Positions 22,895-31,052 of a stretch of 34,305 nt of DNA are shown one piece after another (positions within the stretch are counted from its first letter, which is position 1; every line of letters starts with the position of its first letter). This DNA is from Rugamonas sp. (lineage in GTDB: Bacteria > Pseudomonadota > Gammaproteobacteria > Burkholderiales > Burkholderiaceae_D). Below the pieces are notes generated by a model. That model ran no database searches. It saw only the letters and a list, made by a program, of their open reading frames with translations, and was not told where the DNA came from. The stretch covers positions 1-34,305 of the forward strand of contig NZ_JANXMI010000257.1 in assembly GCF_025354735.1 (NCBI RefSeq), read 5' to 3'. Position numbers and translations under genes: made by a program.

Positions 22895-23024
22895 TCAGGT
22901 GAGGAAACCAATCATAGTAACGTGTGGTGTTGCCGCGTACATAGGATTGCGGGGATCGTGCCATTTTTTCGTTTCGTCGCGCAACCAGCAACTCGTAGCG
23001 TGCCCCGGGAGTGGGTAATTTCAT
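22895..23024 (-). pseudogene. N-terminal remnant of a DUF2252-type protein
   Basis: The minus strand encodes MKLPTPGARYELLVARRNEK followed by MARSPQSYVRGNTTRYYDWF. The 'KMArSphaYVRGNT..fYeWl' string is characteristic of the start of DUF2252 proteins. The sequence then leaves the family before the expected 'WICGDCHVGN' block, so only about 40 residues remain. The region from there to 23280 holds no other gene I can support. Confidence 0.5.
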
Positions 23025-23280
23025 TTTACGTTCGCCATAAAATAGATAGATTTGTCGAAGTGCGTGGCGCTCAACCTGTCACACGTACCGATCAGCATTG
23101 TGCTCCGCCGCACGCGCATCTATTCGTTACCTATCATTACGAATGTTCGTTAGTGCACTAAGAATGGTCCTACGCTCCCTTCCGCTGTGCTCCTATTCTG
23201 CGGTTACCAAAGCGCAGTCATGATGGCTACTCATCCCGGAGCAAACGTTTCGGGAGCGACGCTAACTTTTAGGAGATATC

Positions 23281-23700
23281 ATGACTTCGAATTCCAACAC
23301 TGGCAGCAAAAACAGCGCTTCGTCCTCCAAATCCTCCGCGGGCGACAGCGATAGCAAGCAGTCAGCTCAAGGCGGCTCTGGTTCCGGGTCGCAAACCGGC
23401 CGCCAGGGTGGTACGCACGAGCAGCATGTTGCGGCTGGTCGCCAGAGTCACAAGAATGACGATACGAACGAATCGTCGGGCGGTTCGGGCTCGGGCAGCA
23501 AACAGGCCGACTCTTCGTCGGGCAGCAAGTCGTCTTCGTCGGGGAACATGCAGTCCGATTCTTCTTCCGGCACCAAATCTTCTTCATCGGGCGGCAAACA
23601 GTCCGACGCATCGTCGGGTGGCAACTCCGGCGGTGTGCGGGGCGGCACGCGGGAGCAGCATGCGGCTGCGGGTCGCCAAAGCCATAAGAATGATCGCTAA
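23281..23700 (+). CDS. KGG-motif hydrophilic stress protein (two motifs)
   Basis: A 139-residue protein almost entirely Ser/Gly/Lys/Gln, intrinsically disordered, with AGGAGA before the ATG. It carries two copies of the KGG/con-10-like stress motif: RQGGTHEQHVAAGRQSHKND (41-60) and RGGTREQHAAAGRQSHKNDR (120-139), separated by Ser-rich linkers. Family members are small, general-stress-induced proteins in proteobacteria and resemble fungal conidiation protein CON-10. A desiccation- or stress-protective role is suggested for them but not proven. The next gene is a relative 18 bp downstream, so they form an operon. Confidence 0.75.
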   Translation: MTSNSNTGSKNSASSSKSSAGDSDSKQSAQGGSGSGSQTGRQGGTHEQHVAAGRQSHKNDDTNESSGGSGSGSKQADSSSGSKSSSSGNMQSDSSSGTKSSSSGGKQSDASSGGNSGGVRGGTREQHAAAGRQSHKNDR

Positions 23701-23717
23701 CCATATTGGAGATTAAC

Positions 23718-24164
23718 ATGAGCACATCAAACAACGGAAACAAAGGTAGCGATAACAAATCTGGCAGCGGGTCGCAGTCGGACAGCAAGCAGTCGCAAGG
23801 CAGCGGCAGCAACCAGGGCGGCAACGCTCACTCGTCGCAGAGCGACGACACGAGCAACCGGGGCTTCGCATCTATGGACCCGGCCCAACAGCGTGAAATC
23901 GCAGCGGAAGGCGGGCGCGCTGCCCATGCTTCCGGCAATGCTCACGAATTCACATCACAGGAAGCACGTGAAGCTGGCGCGATGAGCCACAAGAATGATG
24001 GCAACTCGCAAAGCGGTGCAGGCGAAAACGGCTCCCGTGGTAAGGAAGACGGTAACCAGGGAGGCGCCAGCGGACAAGGCAGCAAGCAGTCCAGCGATAC
24101 GGGCTCGTCGGCGTCGTCTGGAGGCGGCAAATCGGGTTCGGACTCCGGGTCTCGCTCTAAGTAA
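23718..24164 (+). CDS. KGG-motif hydrophilic stress protein (diverged motif)
   Basis: A 148-residue low-complexity protein. The centre carries the longer form of the motif: GFASMDPAQQREIAAEGGRA (49-68) and FTSQEAREAGAMSHKND (78-94). Gly/Ser/Gln-rich tails flank it. It follows the two-motif protein in the same direction with an 18-bp gap and its own GGAG. The pair, with the hemerythrin gene downstream, reads as a stress-response group. Start chosen at ATG 23718; the upstream TTG lies in the ribosome binding site. Confidence 0.75.
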   Translation: MSTSNNGNKGSDNKSGSGSQSDSKQSQGSGSNQGGNAHSSQSDDTSNRGFASMDPAQQREIAAEGGRAAHASGNAHEFTSQEAREAGAMSHKNDGNSQSGAGENGSRGKEDGNQGGASGQGSKQSSDTGSSASSGGGKSGSDSGSRSK

Positions 24165-24238
24165 GAGGTGGCCCATATTCATCTTTTTGATAGATTGACG
24201 GACGCGCTCCGGCGCGTCAGATTTCTAGGACTCCTATC

Positions 24239-24790
24239 ATGACGACACCTTCGAAAACTACGACTGCTGGAACCGCGCGCTCCGCAAGGACCTCCGACCG
24301 CATCGATGCCATCGACCTGCTAACGCAAGATCACAAGAACGTTAAGGCGATGTTTGAGCAGTATGAAGCGCTCAGCGACCGCTCACGCGTTAGCAAAAAG
24401 CGGGTTGCAACACAAATCTGTCTTGAACTGACAAAGCATGCGATGGCCGAAGAAGAAATCTTTTACCCTGCCGTTCGGGCAGCCACTGGAGACAACGATC
24501 TCGTTGATGAGGCAACGGTCGAACACGCCTCAGCCAAGGAACTTATTGATCAGATACTGGCAATGAATCCTGATGAGGATTTATATGATGCCCAAATAAC
24601 AGTGCTGTCCGAACAGATCGAACATCATGTACAAGAAGAAGAAAGTGACATGTTTCCCAAGGCCCGCAAAGCCAAACTGGATCTGGACGCGCTGGGCGCC
24701 GCCATCGAGGCACGCAAAGCCGAAATACAGTTCTCCGCGCTACAAAAATCTAGCCCTGCTCCGATGTCCCAAGCGAGTGTCTCGGGTTAG
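24239..24790 (+). CDS. Hemerythrin HHE-domain protein
   Basis: A 183-residue protein. The four-helix hemerythrin-like domain covers about 20-145, with candidate di-iron ligands H32 (QDHKNV), H67 and E71 (HAMAEE), H96, and H130 and E134 (HHVQEE). Such proteins bind O2 or NO or act in iron and oxidative-stress handling. The first 20 residues are Thr/Ser/Arg-rich and disordered, matching the style of the neighbouring KGG genes. AGGA lies 8 nt before the ATG. GACGCGC/GCGCGTC, a GC-rich hairpin at 24200-24217, separates it from the KGG operon. The C-terminal 30 residues have no assigned role. Confidence 0.85.
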   Translation: MTTPSKTTTAGTARSARTSDRIDAIDLLTQDHKNVKAMFEQYEALSDRSRVSKKRVATQICLELTKHAMAEEEIFYPAVRAATGDNDLVDEATVEHASAKELIDQILAMNPDEDLYDAQITVLSEQIEHHVQEEESDMFPKARKAKLDLDALGAAIEARKAEIQFSALQKSSPAPMSQASVSG

Positions 24791-25019
24791 CCGCTACAGC
24801 GACTTATCATATTTCAGCCGGTCAGCCCAAAGAACAATATTGGACTTCGTTCCACACTTTTTCCCATTTTTTTCGCCATGTAAATGGCAGATTGCATTGC
24901 TTACAGAGCTTGTTCGGGTGGTCCGATTTTTTCGCATGCGCATTTGATTATCCCGGGCTAGGCCGGCACTATAAGTATCACAAAAAATCTAGTTTGCCGA
25001 GCATGTCCTGCGCCTGCGC

Positions 25020-25758
25020 GCTGAAACCAACAGTCGCTGTTGCAGCGCCTCTTGCCGGTTCAACGCCCAAGGTAGTTGGTCGGCCTTGGGATTGCCGGAG
25101 CTATTGACGCCAGCAGCGACGATGGTTGCCCATAAGGCGGAGTGATCATGCACGCTGCGCGCGTCGCGCGTTCGGCGGGCTGGCCGCACCACGGCTTGCG
25201 GTTGTCGTGATCGAAATTCCACTGACCGCCACCGGCTTCTTGGCGTCTTCCATCAGTATCTGGTGTTTGATCCGCATCTGCCGCTAAAAAAACTCCATCC
25301 GCCATTGCTTGTGGCGGGAAAATATATCGGCAGCGGGGTTGTGCACCGCATAGAAATGATCGCTATCGACCATGCGCCATGGGATAGTCGAGCGGCGTCC
25401 ATAATCGTACAATTGCTGATCCAGCCGCCACTCATCGGGCGCCTGGTATTCGACCGCAACCGCCTGGTAGTGCGCATCAATATTGGCGCAGATGAACTGC
25501 TGATTTCCGGCGTCGTCTATCGCCAGGTAATGCACCTTGAGGCCGTCCTTGCGTAACTGCCGTGCCATATCGCGCATCGCCGGTAAGATCGCCAGAATTT
25601 TCTGGGCGTGATGGAGCACGTAATCTTTCCTGCCGTACTTCCATCAGGACGTAGATAGTCGCTTGATCGGTTTCGCTGAACCAGCGGTGCTGCAGATTAA
25701 TCTGGTCGCCCAAAATCAACCGAAGGGTGTGTCCCGATGCCGGATGTATTGTGGCCAT
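25020..25758 (-). pseudogene. Decayed FeS photolyase/cryptochrome gene (PhrB-like)
   Basis: The minus strand begins MATIHPASGHTLRLILGDQI and continues NLQHRWFSETDQATIYVLME. After a frameshift come HHAQKILAILPAMRDMARQL, HYLAIDD and YQAPDEWRLDQQL...MVDSDHFY. After further shifts come GGQWNFDHDNRKPW and NRQEALQQ. In that order these are the N-terminal half of bacterial iron-sulfur (6-4) photolyases, about 500 residues when intact. The FAD-binding and FeS-ligand C-terminal half is missing, and at least three frameshifts are needed, so it is inactive. The 24791-25019 gap holds no gene. Confidence 0.85.
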
Positions 25759-25887
25759 TGTGTTCCTTTACGTTTTGTTTCGATACGCTAACTGATCGCA
25801 ATCATTGGTATCATCGCAGGATCTATAGGTTCAAGATCGGGTGGCCGGGTCAGCTTGAATCGGAGGCAGCCTAGCAGAAAGTAAAGT

Positions 25888-27798
25888 ATGTTCAAAGACC
25901 ATGTAAGTAACGACAATTCCTCCGAGCGCCGTTTCCAGTTACTGATCGGCAGCATCAATGACTACGCGATCTTTATGCTCGATCTGGAAGGCCATGTCAC
26001 CAGCTGGAATCCCGGTGCGGAGCGTTTCAAGGGCTATCGCGCCGAGGAAATCATCGGTCGGCATTTTTCCCTGTTCTACACTGACGAAGAGCGCGCCGCT
26101 GGCGTGCCGGTGCGGGCGCTCAAGGAGGCACGCGAACTGGGCAAGTTCGAAGCCGAGGGCTGGCGCGTGCGCAAGGACGGCACCCATTTCTGGGCCAACG
26201 TGGTAATCGATCCCGTCCGCGACGACGGCGGCCAGCTGATCGGCTTTGCCAAGATCACCCGAGACATGTCCAAGCAGCGCGCTGCGCAACTGGCCTTGCG
26301 CGACAGCGAGGAACGCTTCCGCCTGCTGGTGCAAGGCGTGACGGACTACGCCATCTACATGTTGTCGCCGACCGGCACCGTGACCAACTGGAATTCCGGC
26401 GCCGAACGGATCAAGGGCTACCAGCTCGACGATGTCGTCGGCACCCATTTTTCGCGTTTTTATACCGAGGCCGACCGCGCCAAAGGCGTGCCCGAACACG
26501 CACTCAACGTGGCGCTGACGGTGGGCCGTTACGAGCAGGAAGGCTTGCGCGTGCGCAAGGACGGTTCGCAGTTCTGGGCCCATGTGGTCATTGATGCGAT
26601 TCACGATCCCGCCGGAAAATTACTGGGTTTTGCCAAGGTTACCCGCGATATCACCGAGCGAAAACTTGCTGCCGAGGCCCTGGAACGCGCCAACGCGGCG
26701 CTGTTTCAATCGCAGAAGATGGAAGCCATCGGCCAGTTGACGGGCGGTATCGCACACGACTTCAACAACCTGCTGGCCGTGTTGTCGTCGAGTCTGGATA
26801 TTCTGGGCATACGTCTGCACGAAACAGCAGACCGCCGTCTGCTCGAAGGAATGCACCGGGCCGTCAATCGCGGCGTCACGCTTACCCAGCAGTTGTTATC
26901 GTTTGCGCGTCAGCAACCGCTCAAAGTGGACAACTACAATCTCAACGACCTGATCGAAGGCTTTGAAACCATGCTGCGCCGGGCCGGCGCCTCGGGCATC
27001 GCGTACACGTTTGACTTGGCGCCCAATCTCGGCAATGTAGCGATCGACGCGACGCGTTTCGAGGCCGCGTTGCTCAATCTGGTGGTCAATGCGCGGGATG
27101 CGATGGAAGACAGTGGCAATATTTTTTTCAGTACCGCCAACGTCGAGCTACTCGCCGGCCAGGTTGGGCAGCTTGCAGCCGGGCCTTATGTCCGTACCAC
27201 CGTGAAGGACAGTGGCGCCGGCATGAGCGCGGCAGTGATTGCGCGGGCTTTCGAGCCCTTCTTTACCACCAAAGATGTCGGCAAAGGCACAGGACTCGGT
27301 CTGAGCCAGGTCTACGGCTTCATTGCCCAGTCCGGCGGCGATGTAACGCTAGAAAGCCAGCCGGGCCTAGGCACGACAGTCGACATTTTCCTGCCCATCG
27401 TGGCGCAGGCCGAGGCGCTGACGCCCGATGCCGAGCCGGTTGCCGAACGGGTACTCATCGTCGAAGACGAAGCAGACTTGATGACGGTAGCGAGCGAACT
27501 GTTCAGCACCATGGGTTACCAGGTTTTTACCGCAAGCAACGGCAACGATGCCCTCCTCATGCTCAACCGCATGCAAGACATCGAAATTCTGTTTACCGAT
27601 GTGATGATGCCCAACGGCATGAACGGTATCGAACTGGCGCGCACTGCCCAGCAACGCTATCCCAAGCTCAAGGTGATCCTGGCTTCGGGATATGCCCTGC
27701 CGGCGCTACTGTCGGAATACGGCGACTTGAGCGATTTTTCCTTATTGAGCAAACCTTATCGGCTCGCCGATCTGGCGAAAAAGCTGCGTGGCGCCTGA
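25888..27798 (+). CDS. PAS-PAS hybrid sensor histidine kinase with receiver domain
   Basis: A 636-residue cytosolic protein with no TM helix. PAS1 lies at about 12-125 and PAS2 at about 139-255. The two are clearly duplicated, with matching 'DYAIxML...WNxGAERxKGY' and 'VRKDGxxFWAxVVID' strings. The HisKA domain has H290 in GGIAHDFNNLL, the form typical of the NtrB-like subgroup. The HATPase domain shows N (VVNARDAM), G1 (DSGAGM) and G2 (GKGTGLGLS) boxes at about 400-480. A C-terminal receiver has acidic pocket VEDE and phospho-acceptor D571 (FTDVMMP). It likely senses a cytoplasmic signal such as redox, oxygen or light via PAS. No DNA-binding partner is adjacent; the receiver gene at 29153 is a close relative of its C-terminal domain. 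Confidence 0.92.
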   Translation: MFKDHVSNDNSSERRFQLLIGSINDYAIFMLDLEGHVTSWNPGAERFKGYRAEEIIGRHFSLFYTDEERAAGVPVRALKEARELGKFEAEGWRVRKDGTHFWANVVIDPVRDDGGQLIGFAKITRDMSKQRAAQLALRDSEERFRLLVQGVTDYAIYMLSPTGTVTNWNSGAERIKGYQLDDVVGTHFSRFYTEADRAKGVPEHALNVALTVGRYEQEGLRVRKDGSQFWAHVVIDAIHDPAGKLLGFAKVTRDITERKLAAEALERANAALFQSQKMEAIGQLTGGIAHDFNNLLAVLSSSLDILGIRLHETADRRLLEGMHRAVNRGVTLTQQLLSFARQQPLKVDNYNLNDLIEGFETMLRRAGASGIAYTFDLAPNLGNVAIDATRFEAALLNLVVNARDAMEDSGNIFFSTANVELLAGQVGQLAAGPYVRTTVKDSGAGMSAAVIARAFEPFFTTKDVGKGTGLGLSQVYGFIAQSGGDVTLESQPGLGTTVDIFLPIVAQAEALTPDAEPVAERVLIVEDEADLMTVASELFSTMGYQVFTASNGNDALLMLNRMQDIEILFTDVMMPNGMNGIELARTAQQRYPKLKVILASGYALPALLSEYGDLSDFSLLSKPYRLADLAKKLRGA

Positions 27799-27958
27799 GA
27801 AAGGACTGTCAATGGCTTTGCCTTACGTCGCTACGTGAACACTGGTGGTGACGTCCACGCCGCTACGGTAGTTAAAAGAGTAGAATCCTTTTAGTACTAT
27901 TTCTGCCAGTTTGGCTGCCAAAGGCTGCATCAGTTTTTATCGAAAAGGTTGGTCTGCA

Positions 27959-29113
27959 ATGACACAAATCCGGCTGGCCGATTTCATCCGCAAGAACATC
28001 GAACCAATCCTTGTGGCATGGGAGGATTTTGCCCGCACCATCGAGCCGCCGGCCCTTACGATGGACGACAGGGATTTACGCGACCATGCGCATCAGATGT
28101 TACTGGTTTTCGCAGCGGACATGGATGCGCCCCAGAGCAACCGCCAGCGTGACGCAAAATCGATGGGGCTGGCACCACGCCAGCCGGACGACACGATACC
28201 GGAGACTCACGCCGAAGCGCGCCTGCTTTCCGGTTATACGGTGGTGCAGTTGGTATCGGAATATCGCGCGCTGCGTTCCAGCGTGCTGACGCTGTGGGGC
28301 CGTGAGCCGACGCAGGATCACGTCGTAAAGCTCAGCGATATCACCCGCTTTAACGAGGCTGTCGACCAGGCCCTGGCGGAATCGGTAGCCCGCTACGAAT
28401 CGTTGTTGAACAACTCGCAAAACATGTTCCTCGCCATTCTGGGGCACGATTTGCGCAATCCGCTCGGTGCGCTGGTGAGCGGCACCAGCATGCTGGTGCA
28501 TGCAACTGATATCCCCGAGCGATATGTGGTGATGGCTAAGCGCATGCTGCGCAGCGCGAAACGCATGAGTCACCTGGTGCGTGACCTGATCGACTTCACC
28601 CGTACCCACTTGGGCGCTGGCATTCCCATCCACGCGAAACGCAGCGATTTGCTAGCGGCGGTGGATCACATCGTCGCCGAAGTGCGCGGGGCATTTCCGG
28701 AATCCCGGATTGAGCTCAGCGTCCCCGGCCATCTCGACGCTTATTTCGACGAGAGCCGCGTGGCGCAAATGTTATCCAACCTGATTGGTAACGCCGTCCA
28801 GCACGGAACAGCTGACGCGCCAGTCAGGGTGGCGGTGTCCTCTGCCGGGCAACAAATTAGCTTCACGGTGAATAATCGCGGTTCGGTGATCCCGGCCAAT
28901 AAGCTGAAGCTTATTTTTGAACCGCTGGTCCGGCTCAACGATGCCGCCGAACCCTACACTGAAAATACCAGCCTTGGTATCGGTTTGTTCATATCGCGCG
29001 AAATTGCTGTTGCGCACGGCGGAAGCATCAATGTAGCATCCAGCCCTGACGATGGAACCACCTTCGTCGTCACGATGCCGCAATTCGCAGGCGAAACCAC
29101 CGCCGCGATTTAA
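27959..29113 (+). CDS. Soluble sensor histidine kinase with RsbRD-like N-terminal domain
   Basis: A 384-residue protein without TM helices. Residues 1-145 are a helical sensor domain (FIRKNIEPILVAWEDFA; GYTVVQLVSEYRALR) resembling the N-terminal domain of RsbR/RsbD-type and globin-coupled-like sensors. HisKA: H163 in ILGHDLRNPL. HATPase: N box (NLIGNAVQHG), F box (FEPLVRL) and G2 (SLGIGLFISREI). The ATP-lid Gly residues are partly altered (NNRGSVIPANKL in place of DxGxGI), common in this kinase group. It lies between the hybrid kinase and the lone receiver, all in one direction, so a small signalling cluster is likely. Start at 27959 by match to the conserved N-terminus (MTQIRLADFI). Confidence 0.88.
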   Translation: MTQIRLADFIRKNIEPILVAWEDFARTIEPPALTMDDRDLRDHAHQMLLVFAADMDAPQSNRQRDAKSMGLAPRQPDDTIPETHAEARLLSGYTVVQLVSEYRALRSSVLTLWGREPTQDHVVKLSDITRFNEAVDQALAESVARYESLLNNSQNMFLAILGHDLRNPLGALVSGTSMLVHATDIPERYVVMAKRMLRSAKRMSHLVRDLIDFTRTHLGAGIPIHAKRSDLLAAVDHIVAEVRGAFPESRIELSVPGHLDAYFDESRVAQMLSNLIGNAVQHGTADAPVRVAVSSAGQQISFTVNNRGSVIPANKLKLIFEPLVRLNDAAEPYTENTSLGIGLFISREIAVAHGGSINVASSPDDGTTFVVTMPQFAGETTAAI

Positions 29114-29152
29114 CTGGGTAGCCGTTCGCATCGCAAGACTCTCTAGAAGACT

Positions 29153-29608
29153 ATGATGCAACTCTCACTCACCAGTTTCTCCCCCGTCAGGCCACCCACT
29201 TTCCCAAGTGCGGCTGCATCCGAAAATGCACGCTCGGCGCCTGATGACGCCATCGGCGCCGAGCAGCTCAAGGTGCTGGTGGTCGATGATGATCAAGACC
29301 TGGCCGATGTGGCAGAAATTCTCCTGCGCAGTAACGGCATCGAAGTCGTCGTTGCGTACTCGGCAACGCAAGCACTCAGCTTGCTTGAACAGGATCCATC
29401 CATCAATGCCGTGTTTTCGGACATTATGATGCCCAACATTACAGGACTCGAACTGGCGCGCACGATTCATGACCTGTACCCGGAAGTTCGCGTCGTGCTC
29501 ACCTCCGGCTTTACGGCACTCGCACTATTGGACAACGCCGGCCACAGCGAACCGTTTGTGGCAAAACCATATCGGATCGAAAAGGTGATCGATTTGCTGC
29601 GTCGCTAG
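29153..29608 (+). CDS. Stand-alone receiver (REC) response regulator
   Basis: A 151-residue protein. A 38-residue disordered leader precedes a single receiver domain: acidic pocket VDDD (44-47), phospho-acceptor D90 (FSDIMMPN), Thr/Ser switch (VVLTSGF) and conserved Lys (VAKPYR). No output domain. It begins 39 bp after the kinase at 27959 and probably receives phosphate from it or relays for the hybrid kinase, whose own receiver ends in a very similar KPYR segment. Single-receiver proteins act as phosphate shuttles or by protein contact. Confidence 0.9.
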   Translation: MMQLSLTSFSPVRPPTFPSAAASENARSAPDDAIGAEQLKVLVVDDDQDLADVAEILLRSNGIEVVVAYSATQALSLLEQDPSINAVFSDIMMPNITGLELARTIHDLYPEVRVVLTSGFTALALLDNAGHSEPFVAKPYRIEKVIDLLRR

Positions 29609-29637
29609 GCCGTTGCGCAAGCGGCGAGCTGCCGCCA

Positions 29638-30061
29638 TCACTCATTTCTCGACCTCCGTTGCTCCGCGGCGATCCTATCCAGCTTGTACACCCTACGCTC
29701 ACCATAGTCACCTTGCTCGCGCGGGTAAGAAAAAGTTCCACTCCCGACCGTCGGTGAGGATCGCCATAGGCACGCCAATGTGGAATGCATACTCAAAGAG
29801 CTGTCGCTCAGCTCCGTCACTTTGACCGATCTGCTTGACCTCAATGAAGGCGATGGGCTTAGACGGAGGGCTGCACAGAGCAAAATCGACTCGACGACCA
29901 CCGAGCGCATATTCCGGCCATACGGCATCCGTATCATAGGCAGGCCAGCCAAGAGCATTGAGTAACCTAAGCACAATCCCCTGTGATACTGACGCCTCGT
30001 TGGGGAATCGGCCTGCCTTAATTCCGGCGCGGATCGCCTCGATCTCCTGCACTATCGCCAT
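29638..30061 (-). pseudogene. HsdR N-terminal-domain type I restriction-like protein, frameshifted
   Basis: From the ATG at 30061 the minus strand reads IEAIRAGIKAGRFPNEASVS, then VLRLLNALGWP, RRVDFALCSPPSKPIAFIEVKQIG, QLFEYAFHIGVPMAILTDGR and EWNFFLP. This matches the HSDR_N nuclease domain found in type I restriction enzymes and in stand-alone proteins; D and E-x-K (VDFAL...FIEVK) are intact. After FFLP a 1-nt shift (near 29723) is needed to reach the expected continuation EQGDYGERRVYKLD, which then stops early near 29638. The frameshift and the loss of the rest make it probably non-functional, although the catalytic core is unbroken. Confidence 0.75.
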
Positions 30062-30100
30062 GCGCTCGTCTCCTGTATTAATCGAGCTTATTCTACCAGT

Positions 30101-30208
30101 GGCAGGGTCGGCAGGGTGGGCAGGGTCGGCAGGGATGGCAGGGACCGCAGGGATCACAGGGTCGGCAGGGACCGCAGGGATGGCAGGGATCACAGGGTTG
30201 GCAGGGAT
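30101..30208. repeat. 9-bp tandem repeat array, 12 units
   Basis: Twelve contiguous 9-bp units with consensus GGCAGGGAT; variants are GGCAGGGTC, GGCAGGGAC, CGCAGGGAT and CACAGGGTC. The array is in frame in every direction (9 = 3 x 3). On the minus strand it would add a Pro/Ala-rich leader (PAIPADP) in frame to the HsdR_N-like gene. Typical of a slipped-strand VNTR that could change copy number. Confidence 0.9.
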
Positions 30209-30434
30209 ATGAGCAGTTCGGCAGCCGGCGGCCTCGCCCCCATTACCCCCGTGACGCTGGCGACGCCCATGGTTCGGGAGCGAGCATCACGATTCTGAGT
30301 AAGCTTGCCCCACTGTCGTGCATGGCGATTGCCCCTTCCGTTGCCCGCTGGGCCCCTCTCCTACACGCGACGGTCACCGATGCCAAGGGCTGTCCTTGGC
30401 TGGGCCTTGCTGGGCGGTGTGGTCGCTTGTATGC

Positions 30435-30466
30435 CGGTGGTTCGATTCCGCCCCGGGCCACCAAGA
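30435..30466 (+). repeat. Short tRNA-Phe 3' copy E
   Basis: 32 nt identical to the T arm and acceptor end of tRNA-Phe, including CCA and the next three bases. Identity begins in the T arm and the anticodon region is unrelated, so this copy has a different left boundary from copies B to D. An integrase remnant starts 90 bp downstream, the usual tRNA-att-int arrangement. Confidence 0.88.
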
Positions 30467-30470
30467 CTCC

Positions 30471-30497
30471 AAAGCCCTGTTTTTGCAGGGCTTTTTC
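30471..30497 (+). terminator. Terminator hairpin behind copy E
   Basis: AAAGCCCTG (30471-30479) and CAGGGCTTT (30486-30494) with loop TTTTTG and a following T-run. Confidence 0.85.
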
Positions 30498-30555
30498 GCA
30501 TCCGGCGCACTGCCGGTGCTCCATGCAGGTGGTCCACCTCTACTGAGGTTTGACC

Positions 30556-30925
30556 ATGCTACTGCCCTCGTATTTGCGCCGTTCCCGACACGGCATCTAC
30601 TATTTCCGCATCGTTCTGCCTGATCGTTTAGCCCTTGCTCTGGGTCAGCGCGAGCTTGTCCGTTCTCTCGGTATCCGTTAGCTTCCGCGACACCGTGTGC
30701 GAGATGCTGAGCGTGGACAACATGGACGACGTGCGCGCCGATCAGTGGACTGGACATAAAAACCAGAGCATCAAGGGCCGCCATTACCGGCGCAGCAAGG
30801 CCGCAGTCGAGTTGCAAGCCAAGGAAGGTTTTAGCGCACTCGATTTCCCGTTCATCGACATCGACAAGCTGCAATATGCCAAGGGATGGTGGAACGATTA
30901 CATCCGAAAAAACATGGTGGACTGA
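30556..30925 (+). pseudogene. Integrase with internal deletion
   Basis: 30556-30681 encodes 41 residues (MLLPSYLRRSRHGIYYFRIV, then LPDRLALALGQRELVRSLGIR), the N-terminal signature of a phage-type integrase family with an N-terminal 'DUF6538-like' domain. A stop follows. Immediately after, in another frame, come RDTVCEMLSVDNMDD, WTGHKNQSIKGRHYRRSKAA and GWWNDYIRKNMVD and a stop at 30925. I read this as the C-terminal end of the same integrase type, so most of the catalytic domain is lost. It lies directly beside att copy E and was probably the recombinase that used it. Inactive. Confidence 0.7.
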
Positions 30926-31052
30926 GCACCACGCCCCATTGTGTCCGACACGACGGGGCGAAGTGTCGTACTTATCTGTCAGGAACTGGGTTAGCACCGA
31001 CAATGCGGTCTGTTGGTATGATTTAAGTGTCAGCATGCTTGTTTTTCTATGT

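Noticed and set aside
30101..30208. CRISPR array
   Set aside because: Units are only 9 bp and contiguous with no spacers; it is a minisatellite.
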